DNA of 31,673 nucleotides from the NCBI GenBank assembly GCA_002505765.1, contig DAVZ01000007.1, positions 1 through 31,673 on the forward strand, written 5' to 3'. A program made the position numbers and the translations under genes. Below, piece after piece: positions 8,248 to 15,163 of this stretch. Origin of the DNA: Methanobacterium sp. UBA176. GTDB taxonomy: Archaea; Methanobacteriota; Methanobacteria; Methanobacteriales; Methanobacteriaceae. The notes under the pieces are model-generated. The model saw only the letters and a list, made by a program, of their open reading frames with translations, had not been told where the DNA came from and made no database searches. Positions within the stretch are counted from its first letter, which is position 1. The number at the start of each line of letters is the position of its first letter.

Positions 8248-8662
8248 GTAATCCCTATTATTCTTAAATTGAAGTTATAGATAATTTGATTTTCGATGTC
8301 CCAAAAATTCATAGAATTTTTGAAAATATTTTTGGAGGCTCCCACCCACCCTGCAATTATTAAGGAGGCGAATAATTGCCGCAGTTTAGCGTTCCTTTAA
8401 TTCTTTGGGGATTTTACGATGTTACAAGTCCATATTTTTATTTTGATGTGTGAACTGTGTTTTAGATTCAATGGAGGAGCATCCCGCTACAAAAAAAGAT
8501 AAAAGGAGGTTGAAGGAAATGCGCGGCATTCGAAAATCTTCGATTTCGATGCGTCAAAATCAAAGATTTTGACATATTTCCTGAACCCCGAAAATCCTAT
8601 GGATTTTTGGAGGTATCCCACCAGCTCTTCCAAGTACCTAATCATGTTAAATACTGTTTTCC
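8248..8662. repeat. Intergenic hairpin array 1
   Basis: A 415-base gap without a supportable gene, full of short perfect palindromes. CAAAAATTC-ATA-GAATTTTTG is at 8302-8322. GCAATTATT/AATAATTGC is at 8353-8379, with GGAGG in its loop. An imperfect CGAAAATC/GATTTCG is at 8531-8548. GTCAAAATC/GATTTTGAC is at 8553-8573. CCGAAAATCC/GGATTTTTGG is at 8588-8610. Two of the hairpins are followed by GGAGG, two or three bases, then a C-rich CCCACC block (8335-8350 and 8609-8621). The same modules recur in array 2 (11672-11898). This could be a REP-like repeat family or the remains of a small transposable element. Confidence 0.6.
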
Positions 8663-9355
8663 TTATTTGATAATATCATTCACTTTTTCCTCTCTGATTT
8701 TACCATCGAGTACTGTTATAATTCTATCTGCCATATTAGCCACATAAGGCTCGTGAGTTACCATAACCAGAGTTACATTCTCTTTCTTATGTATATCTTT
8801 AAGAAAATTGAGAATTATATCTCCTGTTTTTGAATCTAACGCTCCAGTTGGCTCATCAGCCAGAATAATGGATGGATGATTCACCAGAGCTCTTGCAATG
8901 GCCACCCTCTGTCTTTCCCCTCCAGAAAGCTTTGTTGGCATTTGATTAACTTTATCTTCAAGTTCAACTGATTTTAATATATCCCTGGCTCGTTTTTCCA
9001 TCTCTTTACTTGAAACAGGAGTTTCAAACATGGGAATCTGTACATTTTCAAGCACGGTGAGGTTTGGAATAAGGTTGTGAAGCTGAAATACAAATCCAAT
9101 TTCACCGGACCTAAATTCACTTAAATCCTTTTTATGTATCAAATCGATGCCTGCAACGTTTATAGATCCTTCATCAGCTTTATCAAGAGCTCCAATCATA
9201 TTAAGAAGTGTTGATTTACCTGATCCAGAGGGCCCTATAATGGAGACAAACTCTCCTTTTTTAATTTCAAGGTCTATGCCGTTTAAAGCCTTTATTTTCC
9301 CATTATCATAGCTTTTTTTGAGTCCGTGTATTTCGATGATGTTTTTATTATTCAT
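8663..9355 (-). CDS. ABC transporter ATP-binding protein, MacB/LolD type
   Basis: A 230-residue ATPase that powers the permease encoded just upstream. Motifs are complete: Walker A GPSGSGKST at about residues 41-49, Q-loop FVFQLHNL, signature LSGGERQRVAIARAL, Walker B IILADEPTGALDSKTG and the switch histidine in VMVTHEP. LDSKTG after Walker B is typical of the LolD/MacB/FtsE group, which drives extrusion or mechanotransmission rather than import. Its ATG overlaps the end of the permease gene by eight bases, so translation is coupled. The substrate is unknown. Confidence 0.93.
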   Translation of the reverse strand: MNNKNIIEIHGLKKSYDNGKIKALNGIDLEIKKGEFVSIIGPSGSGKSTLLNMIGALDKADEGSINVAGIDLIHKKDLSEFRSGEIGFVFQLHNLIPNLTVLENVQIPMFETPVSSKEMEKRARDILKSVELEDKVNQMPTKLSGGERQRVAIARALVNHPSIILADEPTGALDSKTGDIILNFLKDIHKKENVTLVMVTHEPYVANMADRIITVLDGKIREEKVNDIIK

Positions 9356-10496
9356 AGCGCAACGCCTCTGTTGGTGCTAATCTGCTCGCCCTGTAAGCTG
9401 GATAAATTCCACCCACTACACCCACAAGGAAAGCTATTCCGAAAGCCCTTAGGAACAATTCAAGTGAGTATACGGGTTCAATCATTGTTCCGAATGATCC
9501 TGAATAGGATAACAGGACTTCAACACCCACTACTCCTATAATTGTACCAACTATGGCTGCCATTGTAGTGAGTACAATGGATTCACCTAATATCATTCCA
9601 AGTATTCTTCTACCTCTCCATCCTACAGCTTTTAAAACACCAATTTCACGGGTTCTCTCGTATACAGCCATTATCATGGTATTTATAACTCCAACTCCTC
9701 CAATGACTATTGCAAGGAGTGAAATTGCCCATGTAGCCGTGTCTATAGTACTTAGAGCATCATTCATTCTACTGGCTTGATCTGCAGCAGTTGTGGTGGA
9801 TAATTCATCTGAATAAGCATTTTCAATACTCTGACTTACATCTGTAACATTGGCGTTGTCTGTTACCTTAACAGCTATGGTACTCACTTCATTATCTGTA
9901 CTGGTTAAATTTTGAAGATTATTCAGTGATATGAAAGCCCCGGCATCTTGCATGAAGTTTCCAGTTTCAAATATTCCTGTGATTTTGAAATCCTCACCGA
10001 AAAGAGTGATGGTATCTCCAACTGTCTTGTTAAGGTCTTGAGCAGCGGTTTTACCTATTATGATTTCGTTTGCGCTTCCGTTTGAGTAAATTGTCCCGTT
10101 AATGCTATCTATGCCTGCAAGGTTTAACTTACTGTTATCCATACCACTTACAGAAAACCCACCTCCGCCAGGACCAAAGCTTTGACTACCTTCTACACTG
10201 GCACTTGCTCTTAAAATTCCTGCAGCGTCTTTAACTCCGCTTATATTTTTTATATCTGCTACACGGCTATCGTCGATGCTGCCTCCAGTCGATCCAAAAC
10301 TGTTAGAGCCAGTCTTAATCACTGTAATTTCAGCTGCCCCTGCTTTAAGAGTGCTTTGTGTTGATGCTTGAAGACCGTTGGTAATAAGACCCAACGCCAC
10401 AATGGTTGCAATTCCAATTGCAATCCCCACGATTGCAAGGGAAGTCCTTGTCTTGTTCCTGAATGGATTCTTTACAATAAACCCCAAATAATTCAT
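9348..10496 (-). CDS. ABC transporter permease, MacB/FtsX type
   Basis: A 382-residue permease. It has an N-terminal helix at about 17-38, a large extracytoplasmic MacB-type periplasmic-core domain (about 40-255, Gly/Ser/Asn-rich), and three C-terminal helices (about 260-285, 305-332 and 350-372) with the FtsX-family signature ERTREIGVLKAVGWR. This is the four-helix architecture of MacB/LolC-type transporters. In archaea the substrates are mostly unknown; peptides, lipoproteins or toxic compounds are possible. AAAGGAG lies before the ATG. A TATA-like box (10572-10579) and an array of 11-bp repeats (10588-10638) lie upstream. It probably forms a two-gene operon with the ATPase. Confidence 0.92.
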   Translation of the reverse strand: MNYLGFIVKNPFRNKTRTSLAIVGIAIGIATIVALGLITNGLQASTQSTLKAGAAEITVIKTGSNSFGSTGGSIDDSRVADIKNISGVKDAAGILRASASVEGSQSFGPGGGGFSVSGMDNSKLNLAGIDSINGTIYSNGSANEIIIGKTAAQDLNKTVGDTITLFGEDFKITGIFETGNFMQDAGAFISLNNLQNLTSTDNEVSTIAVKVTDNANVTDVSQSIENAYSDELSTTTAADQASRMNDALSTIDTATWAISLLAIVIGGVGVINTMIMAVYERTREIGVLKAVGWRGRRILGMILGESIVLTTMAAIVGTIIGVVGVEVLLSYSGSFGTMIEPVYSLELFLRAFGIAFLVGVVGGIYPAYRASRLAPTEALRYE

Positions 10497-10571
10497 GATA
10501 CAACTCCTTTTTTTTATTTAACAATTATTTTATTAATTTGTCCAATTCATAGCCAATTGTTTAAGAAACAG

Positions 10572-10579
10572 TATTTAAG
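10572..10579 (-). promoter_or_regulatory. TATA-like box of the ABC exporter operon
   Basis: On the minus strand, ACTTAAAT within CTTACTTAAATACTG resembles archaeal box A. It would start transcription near 10547, leaving a leader of about 50 bases with the GGAG ribosome binding site before the permease ATG. The 11-bp repeats sit immediately upstream. Confidence 0.4.
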
Positions 10580-10587
10580 TAAGTTTT

Positions 10588-10638
10588 TCAAAATTAAGTG
10601 CAAATTACATGCAAATCTTTTACAAATTAATCAAAGAA
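10588..10638. repeat. 11-bp-spaced direct repeats upstream of the ABC exporter
   Basis: Heptamers recur at an exact 11-bp step: TCAAAAT (10588), TGCAAAT (10599), TGCAAAT (10610), TACAAAT (10621) and a degenerate fifth near 10632. Eleven bases is about one helical turn, so all copies face the same side of the DNA. The array lies just upstream of the predicted TATA box, the usual place for a cooperative activator. The intervening 284 bases hold no gene. Confidence 0.5.
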
Positions 10639-10780
10639 CATAAAAAAATACATAGATAATATTCTATTAGATTAAAATGGACAATGCTTTATTTAGCATA
10701 TGTAAAATTAAATAAGATTGAAAGTGGATAAATCCCATGTTATTATGCTGGATTTAAGATTAGGGGATTATATTTTATTT

Positions 10781-11089
10781 CTAATAATCCCACGTTATTT
10801 TTAGGAGTATAGCAAGTGCTATTAATTCAATGATACCTCCTATAATTACAGGTCTTCCACCTTTGCCTGTTAATGAGTCAATATCAAAGATTAAAAAGCC
10901 AATGGTAAGGATACTTTTAAGTAAAAGGAATGAAGCAAACAATATAAGTCCTGCTGTAAATCCAATCTTTATTTGTTTATAACTTTTGGCATAAAGATAA
11001 AGTAACCCTGATAAAAGCATGATATTTACAATCTCTATACTGAGTGCTATAATTTTAATTCCTGTAAGTCCTAATAGTTCTACTGCCAT
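10781..11089 (-). CDS. Small three-helix membrane protein, copy 2 of 3
   Basis: A 102-residue paralogue of the product at 6960-7259, near-identical in plan. Helix one covers about residues 10-32, then comes the basic turn KSYKQIKIGFTAGLILFAS, then helices two and three, ending in AILLKITWDY. The loop before helix three is slightly longer (DSLTGKGGRP). It starts 10 bases after the winged-helix gene at 11100-11387 and is surely co-transcribed with it. This pairing also occurs at 13319-14047. A 13-base copy of the copy 1 gene end (AATCCCATGTTAT) recurs downstream at 10731-10743, a hint of past rearrangement. Function unknown. Confidence 0.78.
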   Translation of the reverse strand: MAVELLGLTGIKIIALSIEIVNIMLLSGLLYLYAKSYKQIKIGFTAGLILFASFLLLKSILTIGFLIFDIDSLTGKGGRPVIIGGIIELIALAILLKITWDY

Positions 11090-11099
11090 TTTAATCCCA

Positions 11100-11387
11100 T
11101 TATTTTTTTATTTCTTTAATTTGTTTCCATATCATTTCAAAATCAGGGTAGTTCTTTTCCATATTGTCTGAAAGAAAATAAATTTTACCATACTTTTCCC
11201 CTGCAGACTTAACCACGTCACTATCTTCTAAAATCTTAATATGGTGCCTGATAGTTCTATAATTTACATTTAACTCTTCTGAAAGCTGATTAGCGTTGAA
11301 TGGATGGTCATATAGCTTTTTAATGATTTTGGCACGATTTAATCCTCCTCTTGTACCAAGTATTAACCACCATAGCACTTTTTTCAT
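11100..11387 (-). CDS. Winged-helix transcription regulator, copy 1 of 2
   Basis: A 95-residue DNA-binding protein of the ArsR-like winged-helix class. The helix-turn-helix is at about residues 31-58 (NANQLSEELNVNYRTIRHHIKILE), followed by a wing (KSAGEKYGKIYFLS) and a C-terminal helix probably used for dimerisation. No metal-binding cysteines are present, so it is not a metal sensor of the classic ArsR kind. The opening KKVLWWLILG is conserved in the second copy at 13766-14047. The two share most of their residues over the whole length. It is followed after 10 bases by the three-helix membrane protein, which may control it or sense a signal for it (inference). Confidence 0.87.
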   Translation of the reverse strand: MKKVLWWLILGTRGGLNRAKIIKKLYDHPFNANQLSEELNVNYRTIRHHIKILEDSDVVKSAGEKYGKIYFLSDNMEKNYPDFEMIWKQIKEIKK

Positions 11388-12482
11388 AAATAACCACTAT
11401 TAAAATTCTAAAATTTAATGTAATTCCAGATTTAATTCTTCTAAAGTATAATCTTTATCCTAATAACGGTTACATAAAATTAATTTAATTTCAAAAATAA
11501 TTAAAATTAGCTTCAACCGTTTTTTAGAAGTTTTTTTAATAGAATTAAATTCCATTGAAATGTTTTAAGGTAAAAAGAATAAAATTTTTGGTAGTTAACA
11601 TATTATTTAATATAAAAAGTTTAATTATACTCCCTATCTTTTCGATGCTTTAAAAAAGATAAAACATATAGGGAGGTCCCGCCCACCCACAATTATAGAA
11701 AAAAGTAGTGAGTTTTTGTCTATAATTGTCCTCAGTTTTCAAGTGATTTTAATAAATTTTCTCCATAAATGGAGATTCCCACCACATATAAGTATTTTCT
11801 CCGCTGGAAAAGGGGGATTTCAATGGTTTATACTTTTCCAGATGATTCAATTAAGCGACTTATATAAAGGTGGTTATTACAGGGTACCACCTACCCTGCA
11901 ACCTGATTTTTATGGTCCTTTAATATCACTCCTTTCTGTTCTGGCTGTTATATTCTGATTTTAGTCTAGTCTAGGGGAATTTTTATCTCCTGATTTATAC
12001 ACTCATGAAAAATTATTTAAAATTTCATTTAAATAATCAGACATCATCAGTGTTTTAAATTATATTGCTTTTTTACTTCTTGTTTATTATTAGGAGGGCT
12101 ATATTTAAGTAACTTTTCCAGATTTATACCCAAATTTATACCAAATCGAAAAATTAACCTTTAAATTAAATTGATGTAAGTGGAAATAAAAATTATATGG
12201 TCAACCTAAGTATTTTGATTCTAATATTAGATTACCTTAAATCTAAGAGCATTAATAAGGTATGTTTTATTATTTAAATTTTGTTTTTAGGAAATATAAT
12301 TGTTTTAAGATCACTAATTATTTTTAAAACCCTGAAGTGTTTGAAAATATGTATTTACACTGTTTGGATAAAAATAATGAATTTAGGCATGTTTGGGGTT
12401 AAATTTGGGAAAACTTCCTCATACGATTTCTTTTTAAGTATAAAGTATCTGTCTAAAGAAAATTTATAATCAGGATGAAATT
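11388..12482. repeat. Intergenic region with hairpin array 2
   Basis: 1.1 kb without a convincing gene. The part at 11672-11898 is densely palindromic. A GGGAGG-TCCCGCCCACCCAC block is at 11671-11690. ACAATTATAGA/TCTATAATTGT has arms at 11689-11699 and 11719-11729. TCTCCAT-AA-ATGGAGA at 11760-11775 is followed by CCCACC. CTGGAAAAG/CTTTTCCAG has arms at 11804-11812 and 11833-11841. AGGTGGT/ACCACCT is at 11868-11892, overlapping CAGGGTA/TACCCTG at 11880-11898. The C-rich block plus TGCAA recalls array 1. In 11900-12482 I see only AT-rich sequence and two short open frames without coding character. Confidence 0.55.
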
Positions 12483-13136
12483 ATGGTTAATATTAAAAAA
12501 ATTATCAGGGAAAAATGTGGGTTATATTCCTTTTTGCTACATTCTTATTTTCGTTTTAACTGAATATGTGTCTATTAACCCGTTACAATCCATCATACGG
12601 ACGTGATGTTCCTTATTTGATATGCAGGTTTTAGATATACTTTAAACTGGATTTGCTTCCAGTAATGATCCACCATTAGCATACTACATGCTTCATTTGA
12701 GGGTACAAGTACACCAGGCTATGATTTCTGTAATGATCCAGCATTAGCATACTACATGCTAACTCCATTTGTAATATATAACCGGGGTTCATTTTTAGGT
12801 ACAAAAATTGGAATGTCGCTTACAGGATCTTTAATGGCATTTCCTGCATTTTTCCTCAAAGAGACGTTCACAAAAAAAATGAATAGTGAATTCAAAGTTC
12901 CAGCACTCTTAAGTGCATTTTTGATAACAGTAAACCCCCACTTTCACAGGTCATCTTCACCTTCAAGAAATTTCACCCCGCCTAATAGTAACACGACACC
13001 TGTAAACACACCCGGCAGGAATTTTGCCACTAATGGTGGCGTAAATGATTTAAATCAGGATTATTCCAGTTATGGAACTCTTATTTACAGCGGGAACAAC
13101 ATTAAGTTTACAGGATATCCTAAAATATTTGAGTAA
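12483..13136 (+). pseudogene. Decayed GT-C type membrane glycosyltransferase (PMT/GT39-like)
   Basis: Pieces of one membrane protein can be followed across frames: MVNIKKIIREK and a hydrophobic helix (12483-12560), then GRDVPYL, then DMQVLDIL-stop-TGFASSNDPPLAYYML (12624-12692), then LTPFVIYNRGSFLGTKIG and SLMAFPAFFLKETF, ending GTLIYSGNNIKFTGYPKIFE. The pattern NDPPLAYYML followed by a helix is that of dolichyl-phosphate-sugar-dependent GT-C enzymes. The longest intact stretch is 126 codons (12756-13136). Lesions are several frameshifts, in-frame stops, a 68-bp out-of-frame tandem duplication, and an apparent internal deletion around residue 60 of the residual frame, where a helix runs straight into a Ser/Pro/Asn-rich tail. 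Family assignment is from pattern only. Confidence 0.6.
12662..12760 (+). repeat. 68-bp tandem duplication in the glycosyltransferase remnant
   Basis: A 31-base segment at 12662-12692 recurs at 12730-12760 with one substitution (CCACCATT versus CCAGCATT). It encodes the NDPPLAYYML motif. The 68-base step is not a multiple of three, so the duplication itself shifts the frame. There are only two copies, so it is not a CRISPR. Confidence 0.85.
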
Positions 13137-13318
13137 ATAAAGTATAATGAGTTATTATTATCCCAGAATTATGCATGAGGCAATTTTAAATTTTAAAAAA
13201 TCTCATTTAAATAACAAAAATCAGAAAATCAGTGAAACTATAGGTGAGAGGTAAATGTGGAGGGAAAATTTTAACAGGAGAACAAAATTAGCCTAACTAA
13301 ACTTCTATTTTTCAATTT

Positions 13319-13729
13319 TTATTCCCAGGTAATCTTTAGAAGTATGGATAACGCTATAAGCTGAATTATGTTTACTGAAGAAAGTGGAAGCTGCGGTCTT
13401 CCAATGTCTAATCCCTGAGATGAAATGCTAAAAAATGCATTTAAAGCTAAGAATAATGTTGTTACCATATTTTGAAGCAAGAGAAGTGAGGCAAAAACTA
13501 AAAGACCCATAGTAAATTTTGATTTTATTTTTTTGTAGTTTTGCAAATATATTGAGAGCAATGCCAGCAATAAACATATATTTGCAATTCCGATTATAAT
13601 GGCTACATAAGTCCCTAAATCGATATAATCCATTCCTGGTGGGTTTTGAAGATCATTTGGACCAGAATCACCACTTTCTGGCCCGTTGCCCCCTACACTT
13701 GATGCTACCTCTAATATTTTTTCTATCAT
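13319..13729 (-). CDS. Small three-helix membrane protein, copy 3 of 3
   Basis: A 136-residue divergent member of the family at 6960-7259 and 10781-11089. It has an N-terminal extension of about 35 residues rich in Gly, Ser, Pro and Asn (SSVGGNGPESGDSGPNDLQN). Helix one (about 40-62), the basic turn QNYKKIKSKFTMGLLVFAS, helix two and helix three follow, ending SILLKITWE. It lies 36 bases after the second winged-helix gene, repeating the arrangement at 10781-11387. AGGG before the ATG supports the start. The extension makes this copy functionally distinct, perhaps exposing a flexible sensor segment outside the membrane (inference). Confidence 0.75.
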   Translation of the reverse strand: MIEKILEVASSVGGNGPESGDSGPNDLQNPPGMDYIDLGTYVAIIIGIANICLLLALLSIYLQNYKKIKSKFTMGLLVFASLLLLQNMVTTLFLALNAFFSISSQGLDIGRPQLPLSSVNIIQLIALSILLKITWE

Positions 13730-13765
13730 TTTTTCCCTCTATTTACCTATTTTTATGTTAAATAT

Positions 13766-14047
13766 CTATTTTTTCCCTATTTGTTCCCAAATCTCTTTAA
13801 ATACGTCATAGTTTTCTTCCATCTCGTTGGAGAGAAAATACATTTTACCATATTTTTCTCCCGAGGATTTGATTACATTATTCTGCTCTAAAATCTTAAT
13901 ATGATGTCTTACAGTCTTATAATCGAGATTTAATTCTTCAGAAAGCTGATTTGCATTATAAGGCCTTTCATACAGGGATTTTATAATGCGGGCACGGTTA
14001 ATTCCACCCTTCATACCTGCTATTAACCACCACAACAGCTTTTTCAT
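13766..14047 (-). CDS. Winged-helix transcription regulator, copy 2 of 2
   Basis: A 93-residue ArsR-like winged-helix protein, a close paralogue of the product at 11100-11387, sharing KK-LLWWL, NANQLSEELN, RHHIKILE and SSGEKYGKMYFLSNEME. No metal-binding cysteines. The ATG at 14047 is preceded by GTGAT four bases upstream; an upstream ATG at 14056 is less likely. It begins 34 bases after the hisG stop on the same strand with no obvious promoter between, so it may be read through from hisG. The downstream gene is the three-helix membrane protein copy 3. Confidence 0.85.
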   Translation of the reverse strand: MKKLLWWLIAGMKGGINRARIIKSLYERPYNANQLSEELNLDYKTVRHHIKILEQNNVIKSSGEKYGKMYFLSNEMEENYDVFKEIWEQIGKK

Positions 14048-14081
14048 TGATATCACTATTTCCTGGAATTTCAGAGTTATT

Positions 14082-14942
14082 TTAGATTATTCTTTCAATG
14101 GGGACAACAAGTATATCTCGTGCACCTACTTTTTTTAGTTTATTTACAGTATTAAAGACATCATGTTCATCAACAACTGCATGAACTGCCACAACATCCT
14201 TATTTGATAATACTTCAGAAACGGTTGGTCCAGTAAGTCCGGGCATTGCTTTTTTAACATCTTCAAGGGATTCCTTGTCCACGTTCATCATCACCAGTTT
14301 CTTACCTTCTGCATCAAGAACTCCTTTTACACCGGTTCTTATGGCATCTATTTTCTCATTTTTCGCTTTAATACTTTTTTTATTTGCAATTAGCTTAATT
14401 GAACTTTCTAAAATGGTATCTATAATTTTAAGATGATTCATTTTCAATGTTGTGCCAGTACTTGTAAGATCAGTTATTATATCAGCTACACCAATAAAAG
14501 GTGCAATTTCAGTTGATCCGCTTAGTTCGACTATTTTAACCTCTAAACCCTTGTTTTCGAAGTATTTTCGTGTTAAATGTGGAAATTCAGTAGCTACAAC
14601 AGCACCGTGGTCTATATCCAGAATGTTATATATTCTGGAATCTTCAGGTACAGCCAGTACGAGTTTAGCCCTTCCGAAGTTTAGATCTTCAAGGATTTCA
14701 ACATCAGCATCCTTTTCCTCAATTAGGTCAAGGCCGGTCATTCCAAGGTCCGCCGCGCCATCTGCAACAAATTCTGGAATGTCAGCAGCCCTTGTAAACA
14801 TTACACTTATCTCCTCGTCATACGTCTCTGAAAAAAGCTTTCTATTACTTGTATCTTTAATTCCAATCCCTGCTTTCTCTAAAAGCTTTACAGCAGGGTC
14901 GCTTATCCTTCCTTTAGATGGAAGAGCAATTTTAAGCTGCAT
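14082..14942 (-). CDS. hisG: ATP phosphoribosyltransferase, long form
   Basis: Catalyses the first step of histidine synthesis, condensing ATP and PRPP to phosphoribosyl-ATP. At 286 residues it is the long form with its own C-terminal regulatory domain (about 210-286, ferredoxin-like, the histidine feedback site), so no HisZ partner is needed. The N-terminal start is LKIALPSKGRI; the substrate loop is ADLGMTGLDLIEE; the PRPP-binding motif is ITDLTSTGTTLKMN. The ATG is preceded by GGAGGGTATAA. Other his genes are not adjacent, which is normal in methanogens. It is divergent from dadD, with a palindrome in the shared 221-base gap. Confidence 0.95.
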   Translation of the reverse strand: MQLKIALPSKGRISDPAVKLLEKAGIGIKDTSNRKLFSETYDEEISVMFTRAADIPEFVADGAADLGMTGLDLIEEKDADVEILEDLNFGRAKLVLAVPEDSRIYNILDIDHGAVVATEFPHLTRKYFENKGLEVKIVELSGSTEIAPFIGVADIITDLTSTGTTLKMNHLKIIDTILESSIKLIANKKSIKAKNEKIDAIRTGVKGVLDAEGKKLVMMNVDKESLEDVKKAMPGLTGPTVSEVLSNKDVVAVHAVVDEHDVFNTVNKLKKVGARDILVVPIERII

Positions 14943-15051
14943 TTATACCCTCCTAATAAGCATATCAATGTGATAATCCAAAGTGAAATAATTTTGGTGA
15001 AATTACTACTATTAATTGTAATGGTTAGATATTTATGTACTTCTGTTAAGT

Positions 15052-15069
15052 TAATGAATCAATTCATTA
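15052..15069. promoter_or_regulatory. Palindrome in the hisG-dadD divergent gap
   Basis: TAATGAAT-CA-ATTCATTA is a perfect inverted repeat with 8-base arms, centred in the gap between divergent hisG and dadD. It is a plausible operator for one or both genes. The sequence is seen; the role is inferred. Confidence 0.35.
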
Positions 15070-15163
15070 TAAAATATAAAAAAGTAAATATTTATCTTAA
15101 ATATCTTTAGGTTCATGCCAGTATACTTATTATTACATCTGATTAAGAATATAATGTGGTTCA

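Noticed and set aside
8353..8379. GGAGG in a hairpin loop, considered as a leader controlling a downstream gene
   Set aside because: No open frame with a start follows it on the plus strand, and the minus-strand genes lie on either side in the other orientation.
11716..11958. 80-codon open frame on the plus strand
   Set aside because: It runs through the hairpins of array 2, has no ribosome binding site, and its composition does not look coding.
12281..12469. 62-codon open frame on the plus strand
   Set aside because: AT-rich with no ribosome binding site or recognisable pattern; it lies just before the glycosyltransferase remnant and may be part of the same decayed region.
12662..12760. 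Repeat with a spacer-like gap, considered as a CRISPR
   Set aside because: Only two copies, the repeat encodes part of a protein motif, and there are no cas genes nearby.
14452..14973. 173-codon plus-strand frame
   Set aside because: Shadow of hisG, whose motifs are complete on the minus strand.
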